A stretch of 64,000 nucleotides of DNA from Coprinellus micaceus. Lineage: Eukaryota > Basidiomycota > Agaricomycetes > Agaricales > Psathyrellaceae. The stretch's first letter is position 1, and the number at the start of each line of letters is the position of its first letter. The stretch is taken from positions 2,232,001-2,296,000 of the forward strand of contig OX596334.1 in NCBI GenBank assembly GCA_951394405.1. Reading direction: 5' to 3'. Under the pieces are notes generated by a model. It saw only the letters and a list, made by a program, of their open reading frames with translations, made no database searches and was not told the origin of the DNA. Made by a program: the position numbers and the translations under genes. Of this stretch, positions 12,267 through 24,434 are shown piece by piece.

Positions 12267-13765
12267 ATGACGGAACCAACGCGTTGGGTCGTCATCGATG
12301 ACCAGGATAGCCGCATCTTGTACTCGGCAGGTTGGGAGCCGACCGTGGGGGACCGATTTAATAGTGGGGGGAATTTTGGTACTACCTATCGCAACTCGCT
12401 GCAAGGCACGGTCACGAATGGTGCCAGTATATCACTTTCATTTAAAGGTGCGCCCTCGCTCTGAAGTCCATACGGATGGGTCTTGAGGTACCGTGTAGGA
12501 AACGCTGCCCGCATCAAGGGCACAAATAACATTTCTATCGACGCAGCAGGGATTCCCGACCCCGACTGGGATTGCATAGTAGACGACAAGGTGGTTGGGA
12601 AGACAAGCCCCTTTCCATACTTTGAGAATAACTGGGTGTTCTGCGAGATCGAAAACCTGCCAGCTGGAGATCATACTCTTGGGTTGACCATCAAGGCGAA
12701 GGAGCGAGCCTTTTGGTTCAATTATATCGAGTATCGAGCAACGGAGGCTGTGGAAGATGAAGTTGTTTGGGCTTCTCGGGATGACGCTGACCTCTTGTAT
12801 AGAGGAAATTGGTCGGCGTTGTCAACCGTTGCGCACAGCACGACGACCCGAGGAAGTAGTGCCACTTTCAAGTTTATCGGTCAGTTCCCAGTGGCACTGA
12901 CCCTCGATTATCAGCCGCTGACTGCACCGTCGCAGGTTCTGGAATCAGTCTTTACGGGATGTATCCTGAGACATTGCCCCACCAAGCCGGCCAGGCCACC
13001 TACTCGATCGACGGCGGTCCCTCAACTATGTTTACGATCGCTGGAGGCGACGATGTACCAGGGTACAATCGCAAGATCTTCGAAGTCACCGGCCTCAGCA
13101 AAGCAGCCCACTCCATTGTACTAACCTACACCAGCAATGGCGATACCACACCCTTGACCATCAGTCAGCTATACATGGAAGGGGGAACAAACATACGTGC
13201 CCCAGTGTTGACGGGGAATGTCACGACGACGACTAATCCAAACGGCTCAACGATCCCGGTGGCGAACCCTGCCTCATCAAACACTAGTCCCGCAGACTCC
13301 CCCGGTGAGAACACGGGTGGTTCTTCGTCGAGTAGCTTGCCCATTGGCGCTGTTGTCGGCGGTATCCTTGGTGGGCTCACTTTCCTTCTCCTCCTTCTTC
13401 TTGTGTGGTACGCCAGGCGGAGACGGCGACCACATGTCATTGGGGGATACCGAGACTCCTGCGACGCGGAAGGGCGCATGTTGAGCGAAGCAAACCTGCC
13501 CATTTCCCTCGATTCCCAAGCACCGGCTCAGCCCCACCCCGCTGCTCGCAGCAAACGACGATTGTCCGATGGATTTCACATCTCCAACCCCGCCCCTTCG
13601 AATGAAGACATCACAACCGCGACTCAGACGGAACCTTCGGCTCGCCACCACCCCCAGGGCTCCGTCGACCAAAGAAATCTCTTTCATCAGGACAGTGGCG
13701 TACGCCTACCAACTGAAGCACCAACAGATTTTGTTGAATACCCTCCCGTTTACTCCGTGCGCTAG
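12267..13765 (+). CDS. SKG6-like single-pass membrane protein, possible frameshift
   Basis: Plus-strand gene starting MTEPTRWVVIDDQDSRILYS. Two jelly-roll-like segments of the kind seen in basidiomycete surface proteins follow (GWEPTVGDRFNSGG... and SALSTVAHSTTTRGSSATFKFIG/SGISLYGMYPE). Next come a Ser/Thr/Gly-rich stalk, a transmembrane helix (GAVVGGILGGLTFLLLLLLVW) and a basic cytoplasmic tail (ARRRRRPHVIGGY) ending EYPPVYSVR. Introns near 12447-12486 and 12880-12934 have GT-AG ends. After the first intron the expected FxGTxVYGN motif is broken: the joined frame hits a stop, and restoring GTVYGN would need one extra base. The gene is therefore either a young pseudogene or carries a sequence error. 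Its ligand and role are unknown. Confidence 0.65.
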
Positions 13766-13943
13766 CCGATCCTCACCCCAATACTATCAATTTGATTAGC
13801 GCATTGTCGTACAGCTGCTTTCATATGGGCAACGTGGGTTTATCTTCATTGAATTGGCTCGCGGTGGTGTCACGACACTGATAGAAAGCAGTCGGCTTGT
13901 TCAAAGTTCCACCATTACTCGGAATACTCACGGCACACACACA

Positions 13944-13951
13944 TATATATA
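13944..13951 (+). promoter_or_regulatory. TATA-like element of P450-2
   Basis: A run TATATATA lies 46 bp upstream of the P450-2 start codon, inside a CA-rich stretch. Spacing fits a core promoter with a short leader. No other control site is evident. Confidence 0.4.
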
Positions 13952-13996
13952 CAGGCCTTCTTTGGACACTTCTCCGTTCTAACGCCCACTTCCACC

Positions 13997-16054
13997 ATGT
14001 TTGAGTCTTTCCAGAGTACAGTGGTCCTACCAGGGCTGGCGCTATGGTGCATCCACTCACTTGTTAGCCTCGCTGGAACTACAAAGAAAGTACGGGAAGT
14101 GCCCCCCCCTCCCCCCTTGGTTATGAATCGCTGACGTACCCCTGTTCCTGATAGCTCTCACATATCCCAAGCATTGGATATAGCGATCCTATCTTGTCTT
14201 ACCTATCGGCGCTCGCCCTACTGTGGGACCCCCCTGGATTCATGCGTGAGGGGTGGAAGCGGGTACGTGCAACCGCACATACGTTCAACCTGACCGCGTA
14301 CGAGAGCTCACGGCCAAAGTAGATCCCTGCCGGAATCACCTTCGTCAAAGTGCCGTTGCTGACCCAATGGATCGTGTTACCGGTGCAACCAGACGGTTAC
14401 CAGGACGTGGCGAAGGTACCTGATCATAAGCTGTCAGGGCTCGAGGCGTTGGAAGATGTGTGTTCTCAGAGCCAGTTCTTGCTCCCGTGTTTGTGAAATC
14501 TAATGCAACGCACCCGAACAGATTCTCATAGCAAAGTTTACGCTCTACACAGAGGAGGTAGGGGATATGGTGCACGTCCCCAACCTTAGAAGCGAATTGA
14601 ACCGGTCTCTCGGTGAACTCGTCCCTTGTGTGCACGAGGAGGCGGATACCGTCTTCGAAACAGAGTTTCCACTGGATGCAGATGGTGCGTATGAACGTGT
14701 CTCCGGCACCGTTTGCACCCTCATGCCCTGATTCGTACTAGGTTCCCAGTCATTTGTTGCATTTCCAACCATCGTCAGAATGATAGCGAGGATAAGCAGT
14801 CGCGTCCTAGTTGGATTGCCCCTCTGTAAGCCCTTTATGCGTTCGCATCGACTCCCTGTTTCTGACCTGATGTTAGGTAGGAACCCAGACTACAACAACA
14901 TGTGCATCAACTTTGCTATGGAGGTTTCTTCCATGTCTTACCTTCTCTCCGTGTTCCCGGCATTCCTCCGCCCGTAAGTTCTCGGTTTACCTTGATACAC
15001 ATGATTGATTCACTCTTACTCTCGCATTTACGTGGCGAATGCACCACTAGCCTCGCGAACCGGATTTTCTCACCGATTCCTGGCCGCATCCAGCAGGCCA
15101 CAGAATTCGTCGAACCATTGATCGTCAGGAAGAGAAATAGGATGGCCAAGAAAGAAGATGAGCATGAAACCGTGAGTGGTCCTTTCGAGGACCGAAATCC
15201 TGGCCTAGCCTGCTGAGAGTCGCTCTAGGTGACCCTCCTCTCTTCCCTCATCCGCACCGCGGAACAACACAGCCGAACTGAGAGAGACATCGTGCTGCGA
15301 CTAATGCTCACGAACTTTGGCGCGATTCATACAACTGCGATAGTAAGCCTCCTGCGGACACTATGACACGATTCCGTGGGGCGCTAATTTTGCCATGTAG
15401 ACATTCACACATGCCCTTTTCTCGGTACTCTCACGCCGGGAGTACATTCGACCGTTACGCGAAGAGATCGAGCGTTGCATTGAAGAAGAAGGGTGGACTA
15501 AGGCGGGCATGGACAAGATGCGCTTTTTAGATAGCTTCCTGAAAGAGTCTCAGAGATACGATATCATGGGTAGCAGTGCGTTTTTCCCTCTCCCCCGACT
15601 CGCAGGCCAGCTCATTAAGTCACCTTTCATAGCCATAGGCCATCGGGTTGCGTTGGAAGACTTCACGCTCTCCGGAATCTACATCCCGAAAGGCACCACA
15701 GTGGGAGCCAACATGATTAACGCTCATTTCCACTCGGCGACGTGGGGCGACAAAGCGCATGAATTTGATCCTTACCGGTTCATCAAGCTCGAGCAGGATG
15801 CTGGCAAACTGATCCAGCTTCCTACAAGTACTTTGCACACCCTGTCATTTGGGTATGGCAGACACGCGTGTCCAGGGAGATTCTTTGCCTCACAGGAGAT
15901 CAAATTGCTCATGGCCTACTTCCTGCACTACTACGACCTGTGGTTGGAGGGCCAGGATGGGGCGAGGCCGAAGAACAGTTGGCTCGGCAACATTAATCTA
16001 CCGGATATGAAAGCGAAGGTTGGTATCAAGCGAAGGAGGCAAGAGCCGATATGA
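13997..16054 (+). CDS. cytochrome P450 monooxygenase (P450-2)
   Basis: A complete P450 in about nine exons. The start MFESFQSTVVLPGLALWCIH gives a membrane anchor. Successive exons read LSHIPSIGYSDPILSY, the exon ending LVGLPL(C), (C)RNPDYNNMCINFAM, LANRIFSPIPGR, FGAIHTTAI (I-helix region), MDKMRFLDSFLKESQRYD (K-helix ExxR) and the heme loop FGYGRHACPGRFFA. The phase-1 intron after LPL splits the Cys codon as T|GT. That is the same intron position into which the giant element has inserted in the next gene. The substrate is unknown. Paralogy with P450-3 just downstream in the same orientation suggests tandem duplication. Confidence 0.9.
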
Positions 16055-16722
16055 AGCGCGATAATCGATGGCAGGTCGAGCGCCTCCATGTCCCAAGTTA
16101 GCTAGTATGGAGTATAAAACACCAAATTTTTGTTCATACCCAGTGCCAGTGCCCGTCGAAGATCCTTCCTTGGGAAGGGTTATCGAAGGCCAAGGAATGG
16201 GCCTTTGGGTGACCCATATCTCGGGTTCGCTTCGACTCGAACCCCAACACGGGACCTGAGGCGCGGAGAACGGCCGAAGTACCTCTGGTATGAATAGAAA
16301 TCGCGCCCCAGGGTTGGGCGCCTGCAGGATGATCGCGGGAATGAGGAAAGCTCCGAAGTGAGGCATCCCCGCCCCCGAGAGTACTCTCGGACGAACCGGC
16401 TCCTCATGGAGATTCTGGGGCGAGTCTGTCCACCCCTTGCTTGTGTGATATGCTCCGTAAGTAATGTAGGTGTGGACCGTCGATACCGACCCCCGCGCTC
16501 ATTGAAGCGCCGAAATTTGATGGGCGCTCATTTCGCGACCCGGGGAGGCTTACGATATGGACACCGGGTGACGTAGGTTGGAGGGGCCCCACGTTGTCCG
16601 TAACTGTACATAGCATTAAAGGTTCGCAGCATGGAGGAGGAAGCTAGCTCGGCTGCTCCCCACTACTATCGCCGCCCATCTTCGCCTCCACAGAACCGTC
16701 TCTGAAGGGGGGGCATCGCGAG
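16055..16722. other. intergenic between tandem P450s
   Basis: No coding, RNA or repeat signal that I could support. It contains the promoter region of the split P450-3. Confidence 0.5.
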
Positions 16723-17560
16723 ATGCTGGACGCTTCTCAGAATACGGTCATTGTCGGTGCTTTGACACTCTGGTGTGTGTACTCGCTGGTACACTTCTTT
16801 GGGGAGACTGGGAAGGTTTGTTGCGTTTGCCCCCTTCGTCTGTATGCCTGCCTTTGACACGTTTCCTTGTTAGCTCGCGCACATCCCGACTGTTGGCTTC
16901 AGCAATCCGATACTATCTTACATCTCCTATATCCAGCTCCTGCTTGACCCTCCCGGGTTCCTTCAGCGAGAGTGGGGTAAGGTTTGTATCACTTTACTTC
17001 CTACTTGCCCAAGGCCCTGCTGATATACGACATCTACTGTCCTGACAATAGATCCCACCTGGCACAAAGTATGTTAAGGTACCCTCTATGGCGAGATGGG
17101 TGATTTTCCCGGTTCTCCCAGAGGGTTACCAAGAAATTTCCCGTGCTCCAGACAGCAGACTCTCCATAACAAAGGCTTCCGAAGATGTACGTCCCACTTG
17201 ACTTCCAATCCCCCCGTGCACTGATCATGCGACACTTTTGCTCTTTTGCGCTCGTAATAGACTCTCCAGTCCAAGTACACCATGTACTCTGAGGAAATTG
17301 ACGACAACCTTCAAATCATCCCTATCAGGGACAAGTTGAGCAAGATGCTGGGCGAAATTCTCCCCGAGGTGCACGATGAGCTGGCAGCAACATTCGAGGA
17401 TGAGTTTCGCTTCGACGGAGACGGCGAGTTCTTCGTCCTCACGCTGTTGGGTCCGGTGTGCTCACCCTCACATCAGAGTGGAGGCCGTTTGTCGCTCTTC
17501 CCACTGTCATTAACATAATTGCTAGAGTCAGCAATCGCGTGCTGGTCGGCCTTCCACTAT
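16723..17560 (+). CDS. cytochrome P450-3, 5' half (split by a giant transposon)
   Basis: Five exons of a P450 starting MLDASQNTVIVGALTLWCVY (membrane anchor). They continue LAHIPTVGFSNPILSY, IPPGTKYVKVPSMARWVIF, SKYTMYSEEIDDNLQ and EWRPFVALPTVINIIARVSN, ending LVGLPL with one base of the Cys codon at 17560. A normal donor (GTGAGT) follows. No heme loop occurs downstream; the matching 3' half begins at 54404. The intron before EWRPF appears to use a GC donor (GGCGAGTT), since that is the only junction giving the conserved DEWRPF frame. All exons are open, with no stop or frameshift, so the interruption looks recent or the long intron is tolerated. A functional enzyme would need splicing across 36.8 kb. 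Confidence 0.85.
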
Positions 17561-17570
17561 GTGAGTGGAA

Positions 17571-17577
17571 CCTCACC
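17571..17577 (+). repeat. target-site duplication, left copy
   Basis: CCTCACC sits directly before the left terminal inverted repeat and recurs at 54355-54361 directly after the right one. Because the next base is C on both sides, the duplication can also be read as 8 bp (CCTCACCC). It lies 10 bp inside the P450 intron. Confidence 0.85.
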
Positions 17578-17626
17578 CCCAGTGAAACCCACCATTGCCG
17601 CCAAAAATCGGGAACAATTGGCAGGG
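17578..17626 (+). repeat. left terminal inverted repeat of the giant element
   Basis: Begins CCCAGTGAAA and contains ATTG..GCCAAAA and GCAGGG blocks. These recur in the same order on the opposite strand at 54306-54354. Confidence 0.85.
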
Positions 17627-17649
17627 ATCAGGCGTGGGCGTCCAACAAT

Positions 17650-17779
17650 TCGGGGCTAACCGTGGAACGTATCCTTGCCGCATCACAACATGATGTCTTG
17701 CCCAACCCTCACAAGACGTCTTGAACATCACCCCATCACCTACCAAATATGGTTGCACCCCTGCCCTTGGTTTTCATCT
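17650..17779 (+). repeat. left subterminal segment, inverted copy at 38205-38340
   Basis: About 130 bp containing GGAACGTATCCTTG, CTTGCCCAACCCTC and GGTTTTCATCT. It matches the reverse complement of 38205-38340 closely and the similarity runs on into the flanking array. This shows that the left end and the right-hand array are arms of one large inverted repeat. Confidence 0.8.
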
Positions 17780-20560
17780 GGCCGTATCCCGGTAAGCTTG
17801 GCCCCATAAACCTTACCACCACGGGGCTCTGGGGATGTACTGTACCGTATGATTGTACGCCCTTGCCTGTGGTGCCCGGGCGATCGATCCTTGTACCTTG
17901 GGGGCGTTTATCCTTGTAAGCCCCAGACGGCAAGCTGTAACGGAAAGTAAGCAGCCTCATCTCCCCGCGCTTAGAAACGGAATCAGATTTACATTCGTGA
18001 CTCTCCTCCAGGGAGCATTATCCCGGTAAGGCAGTTGGCAAGCCCGGTGAGCACGGTTCCGTACCATGAGCTGTATATTGTATACTCGTAGCCCTCCTCC
18101 GGGGGGTGTTATCCGGGTAAGACAGGGGCCATGGCAGGTGAGCGGGTTTCTGTACCATGACAAGGCTCGTACTAACGAGCGTATGGTCATAGCCGTCCTC
18201 CGGGGAGCGTTATCCAGGTAAGACAGGGGACATAGCGGGTGAGCGGGATTCTGTACCATGATAAGGCTCACACTAACGACCGTATGCTCGTAGCCATTCT
18301 CCGGGGAGCGTTATCTGGGTAAAACACATACAATACTTGGTGAGCGGGTTTCCGTACCATGATATGGCTCATACTAACGACCGTATGCTCGTAAGTCCCA
18401 CCCGGCGAACGTTATCCAGGTAAGACAGGGGACATGGCGGGTGAGCGGGATTCTGTACCATGATAAGCCTCATACTAACGACCGTATGTTCGTAAGTCCC
18501 CTCCAGGGAGCGTTATCCAGGTAAGACAGGGGACATAGCGGGTGAGCGGGTTTCCGTACCACGATAAGGCTCACACTAACGAGCGTATGTTCGTAGCCAT
18601 CCCGCGGGGAGCGTTATCCGGGTAAGACACCTGCAATACTTGGTGAGCGGGTTTCCTTACCATGAGATGGCCCATACTAACGACTGTATGCTCGTAAGTC
18701 CCACCCGGCGAACATTATCCGGGTAAGACAGGGAACATGGCGGGTGAGCGGGTTTCCGTACCATGATAAGGCTCACACTAGCGAGCGTTTGCTCGTAGCC
18801 ACCCTCCGGGGAGCATTAACCAGGTAAGACACATACAATACTTGGTGAGTGGGTTACCGTACCACGATAAGGCTCACACTAACGAGCGTATGTTCGTAGC
18901 CATCCTGCGGGGAGCATTATCTGGGTAAGACACATACAATACTTGGTGAGTGGGTTACCGTACCACGATAAGGCTCACACTAACGAGCGTATGTTCGTAG
19001 CCATCCTGCGGGGAGCATTATCTGGGTAAGACACATACAATACTTGGTGAGCGGGTTTCCGTACCGCGATATGGCTGATACTAACGACCGTGTGTTCGTA
19101 AGTCCCCTCCAGGGAACGTTATCCAGGTAAGACAGGGGACATAGCGGGTGAGCGGGATTCTGTACCATGATAAGCCTCATATTAACGAGACTATGCTCGT
19201 AGCCATCCTCGGGGGAGCGTTATCCGGGTAAGACACGTGAAATACTTAGTGAGCGGGTTTCCGTACCACGATATGGCTGATACTAACGACCGTATGTTCG
19301 TAGGTCCCCTCCAGGGAACATTATCCAGGTAAGACGGGGCCATAGTGGGTGAGCGGGATTCTATACCATGATAAGCCTCATACTAATGACCGTTTTTTCG
19401 TAGGTCCCCTCCGGCGAACGTTGTCCTTGTAAGGTAGTTGGAAGACCTGGTCCACAGCCGAACCTATCGTGGTACCCTTGGAATCTCACAGGCATATGCC
19501 CGTAAGCCCCCTTCGCCGAACGTTATCCTTGTAAGGTAGTTGGGACGCTCGTAGGTCTGCTCCAGCTCGTTGGAATAACCGGTGAGCAAGGAACCTTAGG
19601 TGATACACCTAAGAGGGTGGACTGTGTGCTCGTAGATCCCCCCCAGCGAACATTATCCTTGTAAGTTAGTTGGAATACCCGGTGAGCGGCCAAACCTTTC
19701 GTGATACCCTTGGAATCTCACAGCCGTATGCTCGCAGGTCCCCTCCAGCGAACATTACCCTTGTAAGTTAGTTGAACACTCGTACGTCTGCTCCAGGTGG
19801 TTGAAATACCCGGTGAGCGACGAGCCTTACGGTGATACACCTGAGAGGGTTGACTATACGCTCGTAGCCCTTCTCCAGGGAACCTTACCCTTGTAAGGTG
19901 GCTGGAATACTCGGCGAGCGGTGAAATGTACGGGAATCTCGCAGGCGTATGCTCATAGGTCTCCTCCAGGGGACGTTACCCTTGTAAGGCGGTTGGAGTA
20001 CCCGGCGAGCGGGGAAGCTTATGGTGATACACTTAGAATCTCGCAGGCGTATGCTCGTAGGTCTCTTCCTGGGGACGTTACCCTTGTAAGGCGGATGGAA
20101 TACATGGTCAACAGTTACACTTAGAGGGTACACCTGAGATGGTGGACCGTATGCTTGTAGCTCTCCTCCAGGGAACGTTATCCAGGTAGGCATTCGCCAG
20201 TAGCCGGTGAGCAGCCAACTTGACGGTGATGCACATGGGAAGTCGCAGGCGTACGTTCGTAGTGCCTTTGAGGGAAGCGTATCCGTGTAAGACACTGGAA
20301 ACCCCCGTGGACAGCGACCCATCTGATGATACGTTAGGCCCTGGAAGGCATATGGTCTTAGCCCTCCTCCAGGGAAGGTTATTATCGTAACGATCCAACA
20401 AATGCCCCGAGGCGAGCTGTGCTTACGCTGATAAGCCAGGACTATGGAAGTGTATGTTTTCAGCCCTCGCACAAGGAATGTTATCCGTGGAATGTTGCTG
20501 GGAGGCCCGACCCAGGGTGTAGCTTATCTGTTTTCTCGTGGGACATGTTCAGTGGGTGTT
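17780..20560 (+). repeat. left array of a 101-bp tandem repeat
   Basis: From about 18.0 to 19.4 kb successive units keep a strict 101-bp spacing; for example, ACCATG/ACCACG recurs at 18255, 18356, 18457 and 18558. Each unit carries GTTATCCxGGTAAG, GGTGAGCGGGTTTCCGTACC, and ACTAACGA followed by CGTATG.TCGTAG. From 19.4 to 20.5 kb the units are diverged and of variable length but keep the same blocks. No long open frame is conserved between units, so it is non-coding. By position it is a subterminal array of the giant element and could bind its transposase. Confidence 0.85.
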
Positions 20561-21537
20561 ATCAGCATAAGCATTTTAAAATGCACCATCATGGTAGCGT
20601 CGCTGAACAATCGGTGAGTACCTTACTACACCTAGGTTGTCCAACCGCAACCTTGTACCCCTTTCAGAGAATGTGTTGGTGGTGTAGGGTCGTCATCACG
20701 GGGGGGTGAGTGTTTCAGGACATTGTACACCTGGGGAGCCTTCGTGTGACCTCCCTCATGACCCTTCTTCGTATTTTATACGCGTAGCTCCTGCTCAGCT
20801 ATCCTCACACGCGTAAGGCCAGTTCAAGCCACCCTTTTCGAGATGTAAAGCCCTCTTCCGTGCGGAATTCCCTCCTAAGATAAATTTTACCTCCCCGTTG
20901 CATATCCTCGCCATGGTTCAGCGGTTGGAGGGTGCTGCAGATTGTCTACCCTCTCAGGGTTCGATTCTCGATCGCTGCGGTCGTATTCAGTGACTACGAA
21001 CGCCCCGAACGACATCGAATCCTATGAGGGTAGTCTTGCGCTGCACTCTTGCCTCGGCATATTTTTTATTATAAATTTCATCCCATGGTACCTGTTTCAG
21101 TCTATACCTTACCATTGCCTATCCCTGACAGTCCTGACAAGACTCCTCGACGTACTTTTTCCCTGTCTTGAATAGAAACTGTATCAATTCCTGGCCTTAC
21201 CTTCACCAGTCTCTGATCATCCTTAAGCTTATGCTCTCTATACCAATCAGTTCTCACACCGTTGGGGGCCTCAAAGAATGGAATAGCCAAATCGAATTGC
21301 ACAACACCACAAATGAAGAACACGAAGGAGATATACACGAAGGACAGATATACATTCACTCCACACGAAGGAAAGGTGACGCATCAACCTGGGGCCGAGA
21401 TTCGTAGTAGGGAAGCGCCGGGCGAAGCGACGGTAAATTAGCGGACGTCTCCTCGATCTCATCAGTTAAGGTGAACTAGGCAGAGAGGTGAGTGGGGACG
21501 AACCTCGCCCTTGGTTAGGCTTGGAGGCGTCGACATG
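20561..21537. other. non-coding spacer in the giant element
   Basis: After the array the sequence turns unique. Apart from a tRNA-like block near 20907-20979 I see no gene. The 3' end of the proline-repeat gene begins at 21538. Confidence 0.45.
20907..20979 (+). other. degenerate tRNA-like (pol III promoter) block
   Basis: TGGTTCAGCGGTTGG (A-box-like, 20914) and GGTTCGATTCT (B-box-like, 20958) lie 44 bp apart, the spacing of an intronless tRNA, with a GAGGGT...ACCCTC hairpin between. Acceptor ends do not pair and the T stem is broken, so this is a tRNA relic or the head of a SINE rather than a working tRNA. Confidence 0.28.
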
Positions 21538-24434
21538 TCACAGTCCCAGCACACCCCGGACCTCCTTCTCGAACGACATCGGGGTTGAGGCTGTTCCCTC
21601 CTTCCCACACTTCTCTCCATCATTACCCACGCCATGGTCCCCTGACCGCTCCTCCCCGCTAGAAAGATCCTCTTTCTTAGGCTCATTGGGCTCCTCTTCC
21701 CATTCCTCGCTCTCTGAAAGGTTGAGGTTTCTGAGCATCTTCGCCTTGGGCACAGGCGCCTTCCCCCTATCCAAATCTAAGCCCGAGTCCGAGTCCGAAT
21801 CCGAGTCCGAATCCGACACCATCATCCCTCCCTGAATGTCGTCCGGGTCGATGTATCCAGGGTTCGTTCGTCTACGTGTCGGGGGCGGAGTCGATGGGCC
21901 AACCTTCCTCCACTGGGCACTTTTGAGGGCTCCGTTGAGCGTCCAGAAGTCGCGGACGAATTGAGGCGCTGACGAGAGATCGTTCTTCTGACCGTCAATG
22001 TTATACTTCATCACAGTGTCGAGATTGTCTGGACTCAACCCCATGCTAGAAAACATGGCTATGAGGGTAGGTCGAAAGCGTACATCCCATGGCGTTCCAA
22101 TACATTCCACCGACCCGTCCACCGTCCCGGAAAAGAGGGGCGGCGCGACTTTCCAGAGAAAGAAGTCGAAGGTGGCATGAAGCAAGTCGCAGCCACAACC
22201 AAGGTAGTGACGCCCGTTTACCAAGCGAAAGAAGGAAAGTAAGTCCTCCTTGGTCATGCCCCCAATCGTGGTGGGGACCCTCTCCGCCGAGTCACGAGCT
22301 CCCGCAAGCTCGGTGGTGCACCCTTTTGTCTTGAAGCCACCCCACGCGCCGAGAGCACTCGCGCTGGCCAAGAGCGTGTCATCCTGCGGAAGGCCGACAC
22401 CAGTGATGATATGAGCCGGCTCCCGCGTCGCCTTTGAAATCTTTGGGTGAACGTCGTTATGAGTCGAAGCGCGATCCGTAATGGCGTGAAAGTGGCAACG
22501 AGTCCTCTTGTTCCTATTGATGAAGAGGCTCCAGATGAGCATGAGGCTGAGGGCGCCTATTTCGCGACAATACCAGCGGAATTGCTTCGTTCGGGAAAGC
22601 ACGGCACACGATATGTTCAGGCCGCCCACAATGTAGTTATGGACCTCCGTCCACCCTTGCCCTAGAACAAAAGGCTTGAGTTAATGTGAGGTAAGAATAG
22701 GAAGGGACGAGGTACTCACGGTTAAGCTTGCCCCTCTTCGTTTCGCTTTCGTCAACAGGAGCAAGCACGCGAATGCGGGCGTCGGCTGTCGCCCCTCCTG
22801 GCTGAATTATCGCTGGCACAATAATAAAGATCCAGCATGTTTTCGGTTCCTTCTCCGCCCTCTTGCGACCCCCCTTGACTCCATCATCTTCCAACTCCGA
22901 ATCTTCCTCGACCTTCCTGCCCTTCCCCTTCCCCTTCACCACAGCCATCCCCGCCGTCTCCTCCCCCACCAGCTTTGGCTTTTTCGAGACGCTCTGGCTT
23001 GCCTGCTCGAGCTCCTCCCTGTTCCTCTTACGCCTGGCAGTGGGCTCACCTCCCCCCCTTTTCTCCTGCTTGTCAGCCTTGGTTTTCTTGTTCTTTCCCT
23101 CCTCGGACGTGTTCTTTCGCTTCTTCCTTGACGAAGGACCTGCCTGCTCCCCGGCTACATCCCTTAGAATGTCCGCCATAGCCTGACTCTGCTCCGCCGT
23201 CAGCACCTTCATGTCAGCCTCCTTGTCCATGCTAGCATTGATCGCAACCACTGGAGGAATGACCGGTTTGACCTCGTCATCGTCCACTACCAGCGGTTTT
23301 GATTGTGAGCCGTCAGTTAAGCCCCTCTCCTTTCTATGGATTGGTCGAGGGCGGGGGAGAGTGCGTTGAGGTTTGCCCACTGCAGACGTAGCGGGGGACT
23401 TGGGACCAATGGGGAGGGTCTGAGGCGGGAGGAGAGTACCGGCGACAGGAGGAGTGGGGGCCGATGACGTCCCTCCGGCGGTGTTCTTGATAGGAGGTGG
23501 TGGGGGAGTGGCACCGGAAGCTGCACCTCCAGCGGGGAGGGCCTTTGGAGTGGGGGGCGTGAGAGGAATGGGGTTCGAGGATGGCGCACCGTCGGGTATC
23601 TCGATGAGAGGAGGAGCCGACCCTGGAGTCGTCCCTCCTGTGGGTGGAGCGGGAGGCTCATTCGTGGCAGGAGGAGGGGGGTTCGAGGACGGCGCTCCGG
23701 CGGGTATCTTGATGAGAGGAGGAACCGACCCCAAAGGCGTCCCTCCTGTGGGTGGAGCGGGAGGCTCATTCGTGGCGGGAGGAGGGGGGTTCGAGGACGG
23801 CGCTCGGGCAGGTATCTTGATGGGAGGAGGAGGAACCGACCCCGAAGGTGTCCCTCCTGTGGGTGGAGCGGGAGGCTCGTTTGTGGCGGGAGGAGGGGGG
23901 TTCGAGGACGGCGTTCGGGCAGGTATCTTGATGGGAGGGGGAACCGACCTCGGGGACGTCCCTCCAGCAGGTGGAGCGGGAGGAGGGGTGTTCGAGGACG
24001 GCGCTCGAGCGGGTATCTTGATGGGAGGAGGAACCGGCCCCGAAGGCGTCCCTCCAGTGGGGAGGGTTCCGTTGGGAGGAGTGGGCTGGGATAACATCTC
24101 AAGAAACTTGTCGAGGGCGGTGATCTTCGCCTCGACGTGATTCCTCCGGACTGTAATCGCGCCTTTCTTCTTGCTCTCCGCCACCCCATGCTGCCGCTTC
24201 AGCTCCTCAGCATGGGTATGCAATTGGGCTCTTTCCACCGAGATTTGCTCTGTGTGTTATCGTCAGGCAACGCCAGAAATAGGGGAAGTCCTTGACTTAC
24301 GAGTCGCGTCCTCCTTCGACAGGTCCCCATACTTGTCATTCAATTCCTTCAGCAAAGTAGTGAGAGATTTCTTGGCTAGATTTTCTGGTCAGCGATACGG
24401 TATTGCTACTCAAGTGACATCACTCACGAGGCAT
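21538..24434 (-). CDS. large proline-repeat nuclear-type protein (cargo), unknown function
   Basis: Minus-strand gene assembled from a tiny first exon (MPR), ENLAKKSLTTLLKELNDKYG..., QISVERAQLHTHAEELKRQHG... (predicted coiled coil), a long Pro-rich exon, and a final exon starting near 22658 (RQGWTEVHNYIVGGLN). The Pro-rich part holds about five copies of a 36-37-residue unit (PPTGGTP.G..PP.IKIPA.APSSN). It is followed by a Lys-rich nuclear-localisation-like block (RKKRKNTSEEGKNKKTKADK). The C-terminal ~360 residues form an apparently folded domain with a conserved-looking GMTKEDLLSFFRLVNGRHYLG segment, then a (SD)n acidic run. I do not recognise a family. It lies alone between the left array and the paralogue pair, and its position makes it element cargo. 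Confidence 0.6.
23560..24060 (-). repeat. coding tandem repeat, 108-111 bp unit
   Basis: GAGGCTC-containing units recur at 23653, 23761 and 23872, with shorter relatives on both sides, in frame inside the proline-repeat gene. Unit length is always a multiple of three, so the repeat is maintained as protein sequence. Confidence 0.7.

Noticed and set aside
16723..17560. Independent truncated P450 pseudogene
   Set aside because: The matching 3' half at 54404 continues at the same intron, in the same phase, directly after a target duplication, so one split gene explains both better.
17780..20560. CRISPR array
   Set aside because: Units are 101 bp, similar along their whole length, with no constant-repeat/variable-spacer pattern, in a eukaryotic setting.
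23317..24189. Long Arg/Leu/Pro-rich minus-strand frame and Gly-rich plus-strand frame over the proline-repeat gene
   Set aside because: Frame shadows of the tandem coding repeat; neither has splice support or a domain.
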